From: an uncultured Clostridia bacterium
GTDB taxonomy: Bacteria > Bacillota > Clostridia > Oscillospirales > Acutalibacteraceae
Direction of reading: 5' to 3'
Length of the DNA stretch: 12,873 bases
Assembly (NCBI GenBank): GCA_946626015.1
Contig: CAMOTT010000040.1
Location: forward strand, 1-12,873
This document shows, one piece after another, positions 1 through 6,543 of this stretch (position 1 is its first letter; each line of letters starts with the position of its first letter). The notes beneath the pieces were generated by a model that saw nothing but the letters and a program-made list of their open reading frames with translations, was not told the origin of the DNA and did not search any database. The translations under genes and the position numbers were made by a program.

Positions 1-1722
1 GACGCTGTTCGCTCCGTTGAAATTGGCAGCGGAGTGACCGGCGTGGGCGCCCATGCTTTTGACGAGTTTACAAACCTGACAAGCGTGGTCGTTGGCAGCG
101 GAGTTGTCCGCATCGGAGCAAACGCTTTCTGCGGCTGCAAGAGCCTTAAAAGCGTGACATTAGGAGAAAATGTGGCCGATATAGGCGACTATGCCTTCGG
201 CGGCTGTAAGGCACTTAACAGCATATCTTTGCCTGAAAGCTTAAAGCGGCTCGGTAACTTTGTTTTTAACGGAACAGCCTATTATGACAACACCGGGAAT
301 TGGACAAACGGCGCTTTATATAACGGTTGCGCTTTGATCTCGGTCAAATCCTCGGTGAAGGGCGCGTTTACGGTAAGATCCGGAACGCGCTGTATTGCCG
401 GCAGCGCCTTTGCCGGTTGCAACAGCATCACGGGCGTAACCATCCCGGAGGGGGTAAGGAGCATCGGCAGCAGCGCCTTTGAACGCTGCGAGAACCTTAA
501 CAGCATTACAGCTCCCGACAGTGTGATCTGTATCGGAGCCGCAGCTTTTGCAGGTACAGGGTACTATAAAAATGAGAACAACTGGAATAAAAACGTCCTG
601 TATCTCGGCAAACATCTCATCGCGGCGAAAACCTCACTTAAGGGCGCGTATACCGTGACCCCCGGAACGCGTTGCATTGCAGATTCCGCCTTTGCTTACT
701 GCGCCGGCCTTACAAGCATAACGATCCCGGACAGCGTTATCCGCGTGGGCAGCCGCGCTTTTGCAGCCTGCTCAGGGCTTACGGATGCCATCGTGGGCAG
801 CGGAGCGGAAACCGTCGGCGAAGAAGCTTTTGCGCAGTGCGTCAAGCTTGCCCGGGTCAAGCTTGGCAGCGGCGTGGAAAGCATTGAAAGGGGAGCCTTC
901 TACGGCTGTAACGGGCTTGTTGAAGCGACGCTCCCGGCAGGAATGACCGATATCCGTGAATTTGCCTTCGGCGGCTGCGAAAAATTGGCGGAAGTCTACT
1001 ATGCCGGTTCCCAGACTCTATGGAACCAAATAAATATCCGTTACGGCAACTCCGGGCTTGCCGCCGCAAGGGTACACTATAACTGGAACGGCGGAACACC
1101 TTCCCACGATCACAGCTACATCTCTGTTGTGACAAAACAGCCCACATGTACGGAACCCGGCGTGAAAACCTGCACCTGTTCCTGCGGCGACTGCTACACG
1201 GAACCTGTTCCCGCAGTGGGTCACAGCTTTACAAAATACGTCTACAACAACGACGCGACCACGGAAAAAGACGGCTCAAAAACCGCAAAATGCGACCGCT
1301 GCAGCGCAACGGACACTGTCACGGCTCCCGGCACAAGGCTTAAACAGACAACGGTTTCCATCCGCAACTATACCGCGAATAAAACGGTGGACTACAAGAC
1401 CACCATTACGTTTTCGGCGGAGGTCAGGGAGCCTGTCTCCGGCGGTCAGGTACATTGGTTTATAGACGGGCAGGATAAGGGCGCAGGGGACACCTATACC
1501 GTCAGCAAAGCGAAAAAGAGCTTTACCGTTCAGGTGAAATACATAAAGGACGGTAAAACGCTCGCTGAATCCGGCGTGGAGTCTGTCAACGTCAAAACGG
1601 GGTTTTTTGCTAAACTTGCCGCCTTCTTCCGCTCAATCTTCGGAGGTCTGCCCAAAGTGGTGCAGGGCTGGTCAGGCGTGGAAATAGCTGAAAAAATACT
1701 GATTGAAAGGTTAGCGTATTGA
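1..1722 (+). CDS. BspA-like leucine-rich repeat (LRR_5) surface protein, 5' end cut by window
   Basis: The frame is open from base 1 to the TGA at 1720-1722, so 573 residues are visible and the N-terminus, with any signal peptide, lies outside; the GTG at 34 is internal. Roughly residues 1-330 are LRR_5 (BspA/Treponema type) repeats of about 23 residues with recurring 'AF.GC..L..v.lp..v..Ig' blocks. Residues about 369-445 form a Cys-rich module with CTCSCGDC and CDRC motifs, of a type seen in gut clostridial surface proteins. A beta-sandwich-like stretch follows (about 450-530), then an aromatic/basic tail starting GFFAKLAAFF. Proteins of this family are usually exported and have been linked to adhesion; that role is inferred here. 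No LPXTG motif is visible. Confident on the family, not on the ligand. Confidence 0.88.
   Translation, partial: DAVRSVEIGSGVTGVGAHAFDEFTNLTSVVVGSGVVRIGANAFCGCKSLKSVTLGENVADIGDYAFGGCKALNSISLPESLKRLGNFVFNGTAYYDNTGNWTNGALYNGCALISVKSSVKGAFTVRSGTRCIAGSAFAGCNSITGVTIPEGVRSIGSSAFERCENLNSITAPDSVICIGAAAFAGTGYYKNENNWNKNVLYLGKHLIAAKTSLKGAYTVTPGTRCIADSAFAYCAGLTSITIPDSVIRVGSRAFAACSGLTDAIVGSGAETVGEEAFAQCVKLARVKLGSGVESIERGAFYGCNGLVEATLPAGMTDIREFAFGGCEKLAEVYYAGSQTLWNQINIRYGNSGLAAARVHYNWNGGTPSHDHSYISVVTKQPTCTEPGVKTCTCSCGDCYTEPVPAVGHSFTKYVYNNDATTEKDGSKTAKCDRCSATDTVTAPGTRLKQTTVSIRNYTANKTVDYKTTITFSAEVREPVSGGQVHWFIDGQDKGAGDTYTVSKAKKSFTVQVKYIKDGKTLAESGVESVNVKTGFFAKLAAFFRSIFGGLPKVVQGWSGVEIAEKILIERLAY
271..834 (+). 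repeat. Tandem duplication of a 94-residue LRR module
   Basis: Two adjacent 282-bp units (271-552 and 553-834) encode parallel 94-residue segments. Each begins GT.YY.N..NW, passes through a KGA.TV..GTRCIA motif and then carries LRR_5 repeats ending in an AFA motif. The copies are diverged at DNA level but colinear in protein, as in an old intragenic duplication. The YY/NW insertion between LRRs occurs only in these two units within the visible part. Confidence 0.75.
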
Positions 1723-1747
1723 CTTTTTAGAAAATAAATCGCATAAT
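1719..1747 (+). promoter_or_regulatory. Candidate sigma-A promoter upstream of the exonuclease gene
   Basis: TTGACT (1719-1724), a 17-nt spacer and CATAAT (1742-1747). The -35 hexamer overlaps the stop codon of the LRR gene. It reads towards the exonuclease gene starting at 1827. Confidence 0.5.
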
Positions 1748-1761
1748 TCTGATTTTTCATA

Positions 1762-1790
1762 TTGTAATAGCCGAAATATTGTGATATCAT
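1762..1790 (+). promoter_or_regulatory. Second candidate sigma-A promoter upstream of the exonuclease gene
   Basis: TTGTAA (1762-1767), a 17-nt spacer and TATCAT (1785-1790), closer to the start codon than the 1719-1747 candidate. Either or both could be used; the sequence alone does not decide. Confidence 0.45.
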
Positions 1791-1826
1791 AGTAAATTGA
1801 AGATATATATTGAAGGGAGGTATGTA

Positions 1827-2690
1827 ATGTACTATATCGTGCTTGATTTGGAATGGAATAACACCTATGCACGAAAAACCAAGGGCTTTATCAACGAGAT
1901 AATCGAATTCGGCGCGGTCATGATGGACGAAAAGCTGAACACCATCGACCAGTTTTCGACCCTCATCAAATCCCAGATCGGCAAAAAACTGAGGGGCAGG
2001 GTCAAGGAGCTCACCAATATCACCAACGAGGATCTTGATACAGGTATTCCTTTTACTCAGGCAGTCTCACAGTTCAAGCGGTGGATAAACGGCCGCGAGA
2101 ACGTGCTGATGACATGGGGAGACGGGGACATCAGAGTTCTTATCGACAACTGCCGCTATCTTATGAACTCGCCGGAGATACCGTTCCTGAGCAACTATGT
2201 CAATGTTCAAAGCTATTTCCAGAATGTTGTCAAGGTGCCGGGGAAAAATCAGATAAGCCTGATGAATGCGGCGGAATTGATAGGCATAGATTATTCCGAA
2301 TACACACAGCACAGGGCATTGGGAGACAGTATGCTGACTGCGGAATGTTTCAAAAGGATCTTTGAACCCGAGAGCTTTTCAAAATATATCAGAGTCTGCG
2401 ATTCGACCTTTTACGAAAAGCTTATGTTCAAGCCCTATGTTATCTCTAAGCTTGACAGTCCCTTGGTGGACAAATCCATGCTGAACTACAAATGCAGGCA
2501 GTGCGGAAAAAAAGCAAAGTTGATTTCCAATTGGAAATTCTCAAACAGGAGCTTCAGAGCCTTGTACTATTGTCCGGTGTGCGATGAAAAAGTAAAAGTT
2601 TCGGTGAGTTTCAAAAAGTATTTTGACAGAGTAGAGGTCAAAAAAACATCCGTAATAGTCCCGGACACGGCGGATGTCAATATCAAATGA
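1827..2690 (+). CDS. DEDDh 3'-5' exonuclease (KapD/COG5018-like) with C-terminal zinc ribbon
   Basis: A 287-residue protein. The start is ATG 1827, six bases after GGGAGG (1815-1820); an upstream in-frame ATG at 1797 has no ribosome site. Residues 1-180 are an RNase T/DnaQ-type exonuclease domain: D7 and E9 in LDLEWN (motif I), D101 in GDIRVL (motif II), H162 and D167 in HRALGDS (motif III, DEDDh type). The family removes nucleotides 3'-5' from DNA or RNA using two metal ions. The layout resembles KapD, named in Bacillus for an effect on the KinA sporulation pathway, but the protein is longer: residues about 220-260 hold CRQC (C223, C226) and CPVC (C249, C252), an apparent zinc ribbon that may bind nucleic acid. 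It looks monocistronic, with its own promoter and terminator. The substrate is unknown. Confidence 0.85.
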   Translation: MYYIVLDLEWNNTYARKTKGFINEIIEFGAVMMDEKLNTIDQFSTLIKSQIGKKLRGRVKELTNITNEDLDTGIPFTQAVSQFKRWINGRENVLMTWGDGDIRVLIDNCRYLMNSPEIPFLSNYVNVQSYFQNVVKVPGKNQISLMNAAELIGIDYSEYTQHRALGDSMLTAECFKRIFEPESFSKYIRVCDSTFYEKLMFKPYVISKLDSPLVDKSMLNYKCRQCGKKAKLISNWKFSNRSFRALYYCPVCDEKVKVSVSFKKYFDRVEVKKTSVIVPDTADVNIK

Positions 2691-2697
2691 TATTATT

Positions 2698-2722
2698 AAG
2701 AGGAGCTTTTCAGCTCCTTTTT
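2698..2722 (+). terminator. Rho-independent terminator after the exonuclease gene
   Basis: AGGAGCT (2701-2707), loop TTTC and AGCTCCT (2712-2718) form a perfect 7-bp stem, extendable outward by AAG against TTT, followed by a T-run. It ends 32 bases after the stop codon. Confidence 0.85.
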
Positions 2723-2794
2723 ATATTTATAAGGAGCTTTACTCCGAGTGGATATACGGCGGGAAAGGCCTGCATATTATTTTAAGCTTATCTG

Positions 2795-2823
2795 TTGAAT
2801 AATTGGGGATTTGATAGTATAAT
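2795..2823 (+). promoter_or_regulatory. Sigma-A promoter of the lipoprotein gene
   Basis: TTGAAT (2795-2800), a 17-nt spacer and a perfect TATAAT (2818-2823), 41 bases before the lipoprotein start. It probably also drives the next two genes, because no terminator is seen before 5515. Confidence 0.75.
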
Positions 2824-2864
2824 GATTTTGTAATATAGTTCTTTTTTTTGAAAGGATTTTTGAT

Positions 2865-3662
2865 ATGAAGAAATATTTTTGCTTTTTGATGGCCGTTGTT
2901 GTTTTGCTGTTGACCGCCGCTGCCTGCGGCAAAAAAACGGAACCCAACTCTGTGGATTTTAATTTTGAGACTGAGGCTCCGGACAAAAGGCTGCCTGAAT
3001 TCAAGGGCGATATATCCGAACTTATGAAAAACTACTACATGGAGGCTTATTTTGACGGTACTTCAAATTGGGCGGCCGGAGTAAACGGCAATTTTTATCT
3101 CGGCGAACCCACTGTTGCCGATTTTTCCGCAGAGTGGCATAACATATTCAGCAAAAATTGCAGCTCCAGTTTTTATGACTATCTTTATGAGCACTATGAG
3201 TTCCTCAAAGATGGCGCATATTCCGTAAAATCTATAGACAAAAATTCAGATGAGATCATCGGCCGAAAGGCGCACAAGCTTGTGCTGTCTTCGCTTTACG
3301 GCGAAACAAACGCATATTATCTTGATGCGGAATACGGCTTTTGCCTCAAAATAACCGATCCCGACAACAGGACGATATTCGAGGTCAAAAAGCTGAATAT
3401 CGGCAACGTAAAGTACAACGATCTTAAGTGGGAACAGCCGACAAATTATTACACCGGCACAACTCTGCCCAACAAAAACGTTAAACCCACCAACGTGTTC
3501 GTGGTGGATGATGATACAACGACTACCGTGGCGACAATAGATATAGAGAATAAGACTGCAGCAGCGACCGAGAAGAACGAAGCGACCACCGCTGCTGTTG
3601 ATAAAGGAACCACCACTGCGGCTCCAAAGGCTGACGCCGCTACTGCGGCTCCAAAGAAATAA
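2865..3662 (+). CDS. Putative lipoprotein with Thr/Ala-rich C-terminal tail
   Basis: A 265-residue protein; ATG 2865 follows AAAGGA (2851-2856) at 8 bases. Residues 1-20 are a signal peptide (basic start, hydrophobic core) and C21 in TAAAC is the likely lipidation site, though Ala at -3 is less usual than Leu. Residues about 30-205 form an uncharacterised domain. The pattern 'IIGRKAHKLVLSS ... AYYLDAEYGFCLKI' recalls LolA/LppX-like beta folds that bind lipids or precursors; this is a resemblance, not an identification. Residues about 210-265 are low complexity, rich in Thr, Ala, Lys and Asp, and probably disordered. A 54-nt gap without a terminator separates it from the acyltransferase gene, so co-transcription is likely. 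Expected on the outer face of the membrane. Confidence 0.7.
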   Translation: MKKYFCFLMAVVVLLLTAAACGKKTEPNSVDFNFETEAPDKRLPEFKGDISELMKNYYMEAYFDGTSNWAAGVNGNFYLGEPTVADFSAEWHNIFSKNCSSSFYDYLYEHYEFLKDGAYSVKSIDKNSDEIIGRKAHKLVLSSLYGETNAYYLDAEYGFCLKITDPDNRTIFEVKKLNIGNVKYNDLKWEQPTNYYTGTTLPNKNVKPTNVFVVDDDTTTTVATIDIENKTAAATEKNEATTAAVDKGTTTAAPKADAATAAPKK

Positions 3663-3707
3663 TCTCCGCAGTCAAGTCTTTTACTTCGATCTGATACTAA
3701 CAAGCGT

Positions 3708-3713
3708 GGTGAT
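3708..3713 (+). promoter_or_regulatory. GGTGAT-type ribosome binding site deciding a TTG start
   Basis: GGTGAT lies three bases before TTG 3717. It complements the extreme 3' end of 16S rRNA (ATCACC) rather than the CCTCC core, so pairing in register gives a normal distance to the start. No GGAGG is present nearby. Confidence 0.5.
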
Positions 3714-3716
3714 TAT

Positions 3717-4721
3717 TTGAAAGAGAGAGTACACTGGATAGATATCGCCAAGGGCATAGCAATACTGTGCGTGTTTTTCGGGCATACCGTAAGCACCCCC
3801 TCTTTATTGGTAAAGTTTGTCTACCTGTTCCATATGCCGGTTTTCTTTATGCTTTCCGGCTATGTTTTCTCAAACAAAAGGAATTTCAAGGATTTTCTGC
3901 TCGTCAAGCTCAAAACCGTGGTTCTGCCGATATTTACCATCGGCCTTGCGGGGGCAGTGCTTGTGGGCGCGGTTTTCCAAGTTGTTAAACACGAGGATCC
4001 GGGCTGGAAATGGTTGTTCCTCAACCCGATAGTGCAATATGGTACACACAGTCTTTTGTGGTATCTGGCGGCGCTGTTTGTGCTGCTGCTCATATTCTAC
4101 GGCTTGACCAAGCTGTTTAAGGATAGGGTCAAGCTTCTGATCCCGGTGTCGTTTTTGCTGGGACTTGTCTCATATTGCTTTATCAGATTTGTGGGCATAA
4201 CTCTGCCCTGGAGCATAGACACAGCCCTTGTGGCCCTGCCGTTTACCGCCATTGGCTACGGCATAAAGAAGGCGGATATTTCGCAAAAAATAAAGCACCC
4301 CGCGGTGCTCATAGTCGCCGCGGCTCTCTGCATAGCCGCCGGATATTTCAATTATTCGTATTTTGGCTCCATAGATATGCACACGAACGCCTACGGCAAT
4401 ATATTCCTGTTTTATATCGGAGCCGTTTCCGGCTCGATCATGGTGATATCACTGTCCATGCTGATAAATAAGAATGCACCGCTGGAGTATTTCGGTAAAA
4501 ACTCGTTGATCTTTTATGCCTTTGAACCGGCGCAGTATTTCATAAACTTCCTGTTAAAGACCACCGGTTTTGCTTCTGGGGGCGGTCGTTCTTTAATTGT
4601 TATGCTGGCGGTAACTCTTGCAGCGGTGGCAGCTATAACTCTGATAAACTGCCTGCTGTCGCTGGAAATAAACCAATTTGCGCCATTCCTGATCGGCAAA
4701 ACAAAGGAAAAGCAAGCTTAA
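3717..4721 (+). CDS. Acyltransferase family 3 (COG3594-like) integral membrane protein
   Basis: A 334-residue protein with about ten hydrophobic segments. The TTG start is supported by the GGTGAT site and by the N-terminal family motif WIDIAKGIAILCVFFGH beginning at residue 7; the next Met (residue 40) would cut that motif away. H23 in the first membrane segment and FHMPVFFMLSGY (38-49) are hallmarks of PF01757 acyltransferases, which move acetyl or other acyl groups onto sugars or cell-surface polymers across the membrane. The form is closest to the fucose 4-O-acetylase group (COG3594). The substrate cannot be told; no glycan biosynthesis cluster surrounds it. It lies between a lipoprotein gene (54 nt) and a TtcA-like gene (22 nt) and is probably transcribed with both. 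Confidence 0.85.
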   Translation: MKERVHWIDIAKGIAILCVFFGHTVSTPSLLVKFVYLFHMPVFFMLSGYVFSNKRNFKDFLLVKLKTVVLPIFTIGLAGAVLVGAVFQVVKHEDPGWKWLFLNPIVQYGTHSLLWYLAALFVLLLIFYGLTKLFKDRVKLLIPVSFLLGLVSYCFIRFVGITLPWSIDTALVALPFTAIGYGIKKADISQKIKHPAVLIVAAALCIAAGYFNYSYFGSIDMHTNAYGNIFLFYIGAVSGSIMVISLSMLINKNAPLEYFGKNSLIFYAFEPAQYFINFLLKTTGFASGGGRSLIVMLAVTLAAVAAITLINCLLSLEINQFAPFLIGKTKEKQA

Positions 4722-4733
4722 ATAAAGGTAACG

Positions 4734-4739
4734 GGTGAT
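4734..4739 (+). promoter_or_regulatory. GGTGAT-type ribosome binding site of the ttcA-like gene
   Basis: GGTGAT is four bases before ATG 4744. It excludes the in-frame GTG at 4735 as the start, because that codon lies within this site. Confidence 0.5.
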
Positions 4740-4743
4740 CTTT

Positions 4744-5454
4744 ATGCAAAAATTGATGTCATATATGCGCTCCGCCATGGAGCAGTACGATATGATAGAG
4801 GAGGGGGACAGGGTCGCTGTGGGTCTCTCCGGGGGCAAGGATTCCGTGGCTATGCTGGCCGCTCTTGCAAAGCTCAGGAGCTTTTACCCCAAAAAATTCG
4901 ACCTGGTTGCTCTTACAATTGATATGCAGTTCAATAACGAGCCGGGGGATTATTCCCGTTTACGCGAGCTGTGCGATTTGCTGGACGTGAAGTACGTGGT
5001 AAAAACCACTGAGCTGTACAAGATAATATTTGAAGTCAGGCAGGAGTCCAACCCCTGCAGCCTTTGCGCCCGTATGCGCAGGGGAGCCATACACGACCTT
5101 GCCAAAAGCGAGGGCTGTAACCGTCTGGCGCTGGGTCACCATATGGACGATGTGGCGGAGACCTTTATGATGAACCTGCTTAACGGGGGGCACATTGGCT
5201 GTTTTTCCCCTGTGACCTATCTGTCAAGGAAGGATCTTTACCTGATCCGTCCCATGATCTTTGCCCGGGAAAGCGATTGCGCCCGGGTGGTCAGGAGGAA
5301 TGAACTGCCCGTGGTCAAGAGCCAATGCCCGGCAGACGGAGTCACCGAGAGGCAGGAGATGAAACTGCTGCTGACCTCATTTGAAAAGAAATACGGAAGC
5401 ATCCGCAACAAGATACTGGGCGCAATGCAAAGGGGCAGCATAAGCGGATTTTAA
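4744..5454 (+). CDS. ttcA: TtcA-like tRNA 2-thiocytidine synthase (PP-loop ATPase)
   Basis: A 236-residue protein from ATG 4744. The PP-loop SGGKDS is at residues 29-34 and binds ATP for substrate adenylation. C105 and C108 in PCSLC plus C195 in KSQCP match the three cysteines that hold the [4Fe-4S] cluster in E. coli TtcA, and GHHMDD (131-136) is also typical. TtcA thiolates C32 in the anticodon loop of certain tRNAs in the cytoplasm. The second Cys of the E. coli CNLC motif is replaced, which is common in the clostridial branch as I recall it. The protein is shorter than the roughly 310-residue E. coli enzyme, mainly at the ends. The family is firm; the exact position modified here is inferred. 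It is the last gene of the probable lipoprotein-acyltransferase operon. Confidence 0.85.
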   Translation: MQKLMSYMRSAMEQYDMIEEGDRVAVGLSGGKDSVAMLAALAKLRSFYPKKFDLVALTIDMQFNNEPGDYSRLRELCDLLDVKYVVKTTELYKIIFEVRQESNPCSLCARMRRGAIHDLAKSEGCNRLALGHHMDDVAETFMMNLLNGGHIGCFSPVTYLSRKDLYLIRPMIFARESDCARVVRRNELPVVKSQCPADGVTERQEMKLLLTSFEKKYGSIRNKILGAMQRGSISGF

Positions 5455-5514
5455 ACAAAATTTGCCGCCTGAATATGGCGATGGGTAAAATCAAATTTAA
5501 TATATATTTTTGAC

Positions 5515-5551
5515 GAAGGCAGCTTTTTTGAAAAGTGTTGCCTTCTTTTTT
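5515..5551 (+). terminator. Rho-independent terminator after the ttcA-like gene
   Basis: GAAGGCAGC (5515-5523) pairs with GTTGCCTTC (5537-5545), with one G-T pair, and is followed directly by a six-T run. It closes the upstream operon just before the PadR promoter. The stretch 5455-5514 between stop codon and hairpin shows nothing else convincing. Confidence 0.8.
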
Positions 5552-5562
5552 ATGAAAAACGC

Positions 5563-5591
5563 TTGACTTTCACAATACTTCGTGATACGAT
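5563..5591 (+). promoter_or_regulatory. Extended -10 promoter of the padR operon
   Basis: TTGACT (5563-5568), a 17-nt spacer, and TACGAT (5586-5591) preceded by TGA (5583-5585), an extended -10. It starts the PadR-DUF1700-DUF4097 operon and is overlaid by the inverted repeat at 5571-5599. Confidence 0.75.
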
Positions 5592-5599
5592 GTATTGTG
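5571..5599 (+). promoter_or_regulatory. Candidate PadR operator (29-bp inverted repeat)
   Basis: CACAATAC (5571-5578) is exactly repeated in inverted form as GTATTGTG (5592-5599). Inside, TCGT (5580-5583) and ACGA (5587-5590) pair as well, so 12 of 14 arm positions match around centre 5585. It spans the spacer and the -10 box, where a bound dimer would block RNA polymerase. PadR proteins are known to bind such palindromes, often with ATAC/GTAT arms, and to repress their own operons. Binding here is inferred from position and symmetry. Confidence 0.75.
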
Positions 5600-5615
5600 T
5601 GAAGGGAGGTATTGC

Positions 5616-5936
5616 ATGGATGTTCAGTTGAAACGCGGCCTTTTGGAGATATGCGTATTGGCCGCCATCAAAAACGAAGAATCATACGGTTACAAGATCA
5701 TCAAAGATATGAAGCCCTACGCGGAGTTGTCGGAATCAACTTTATACACTATCCTTAAACGGTTGGAAGCCGCCGATATGCTTACCGTGCGTACCGCGGA
5801 ACACGGAGGCAGACTGCGGAAGTATTACCGCATTACGGACTTGGGACGAAAACGGATCGAGGACTTCGAGGGTGAATGGAAGGAGATCATGGCTATCTAT
5901 CGGTTTGTAACCAGGGAGGATAATAAATATGAATAA
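5616..5936 (+). CDS. PadR-family transcriptional repressor
   Basis: A 106-residue protein; ATG 5616 follows GGGAGG (5604-5609) at six bases. The whole chain is a PadR winged helix domain: LKRGLLEICVLAAI starts the first helices, SYGYKIIKDM and SESTLYTILKRLEAADML give the recognition helix, and GGRLRKYYRITDLGR is the wing. The length fits the short PadR class (PF03551, often annotated PadR or YqjI-like). Such proteins act as dimers and lose DNA affinity on binding a small molecule or after a cell-envelope signal; the inducer is unknown. The stop overlaps the start of the DUF1700 gene by 8 bases, so the two are translationally coupled. The operator candidate at 5571-5599 suggests self-repression. 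Confidence 0.93.
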   Translation: MDVQLKRGLLEICVLAAIKNEESYGYKIIKDMKPYAELSESTLYTILKRLEAADMLTVRTAEHGGRLRKYYRITDLGRKRIEDFEGEWKEIMAIYRFVTREDNKYE

Positions 5937-6543
5937 GCAGGAGTTTCTTTTAAAACTGAGCGAAGGCTTGTCCGACCTGCCCCGGGAGGAAATTGGCGAA
6001 AGGTTGAGCTTTTACAGCGAAATGATCGACGACAGAGTTGAAGAAGGGCTTTCCGAGGCTGAAGCGGTGGAGGAAATAGGGCAGATAGATAACATCGTTA
6101 GTCAGATCATAGATGAAAAAACGATCACAAAGCCTGCCGGCGAAAGGATACGGACAAAGCGGCGGCTGCGCGCCTGGGAGATCGTTCTTCTGGTGCTGGG
6201 GTCTCCGCTGTGGCTGCCGTTGCTGCTTGTTGCTTTTGCTCTTTTGCTTACCGTCTACATTATGCTCTGGGTCATTGTGTTGTCACTCTGGAGCGTAGAA
6301 CTTTCGCTGATCGCAGGCACCCTTGGCGGAGTTGCCACCGGCGTTTTGTCCATTGTGAGCGGCGGCGGTCTGCGCGAGCTGATCCTTTTTAGCATGGGTC
6401 TGGTTCTGGCAGGCTTATCAATTCTGTTGTTTTTCGGCTGCAAAGCGGCAACTGCGGGAACGTTTATTCTGACAAAGAAAATTGCCTTGAAGATCAAAGC
6501 GCTGTTTACGGGGAGGAGGATGCAGGATGAAACGGGCAACTAA
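5929..6543 (+). CDS. DUF1700 (HAAS domain) membrane protein
   Basis: A 204-residue protein; ATG 5929 is preceded by GGGAGG. Residues 1-65 are a soluble helical HAAS/DUF1700 domain (PF08006): MNKQEFLLKLSEGLSDLP at the start, then an acidic helical hairpin with the SEAEAVEEIGQ motif. Residues about 82-180 contain three to four membrane helices, ending in a basic tail. Proteins of this type are nearly always encoded next to PadR regulators and often with DUF4097 proteins, and are thought to sense or transmit envelope signals; no biochemical activity is established to my knowledge. It overlaps padR by 8 bases and the DUF4097 gene by 17 bases, so the three genes form a tightly coupled operon. Confidence 0.9.
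   Translation: MNKQEFLLKLSEGLSDLPREEIGERLSFYSEMIDDRVEEGLSEAEAVEEIGQIDNIVSQIIDEKTITKPAGERIRTKRRLRAWEIVLLVLGSPLWLPLLLVAFALLLTVYIMLWVIVLSLWSVELSLIAGTLGGVATGVLSIVSGGGLRELILFSMGLVLAGLSILLFFGCKAATAGTFILTKKIALKIKALFTGRRMQDETGN

Noticed and set aside
271..834. Regular repeats as a possible CRISPR or satellite array
   Set aside because: The repeats are in frame, diverged at DNA level and encode LRR modules; there are no constant repeats with variable spacers.
2733..2745. Small GGAG/CTCC hairpin after the first terminator
   Set aside because: It has only four base pairs and no T-run; it resembles part of the preceding terminator but cannot be supported as a second one.
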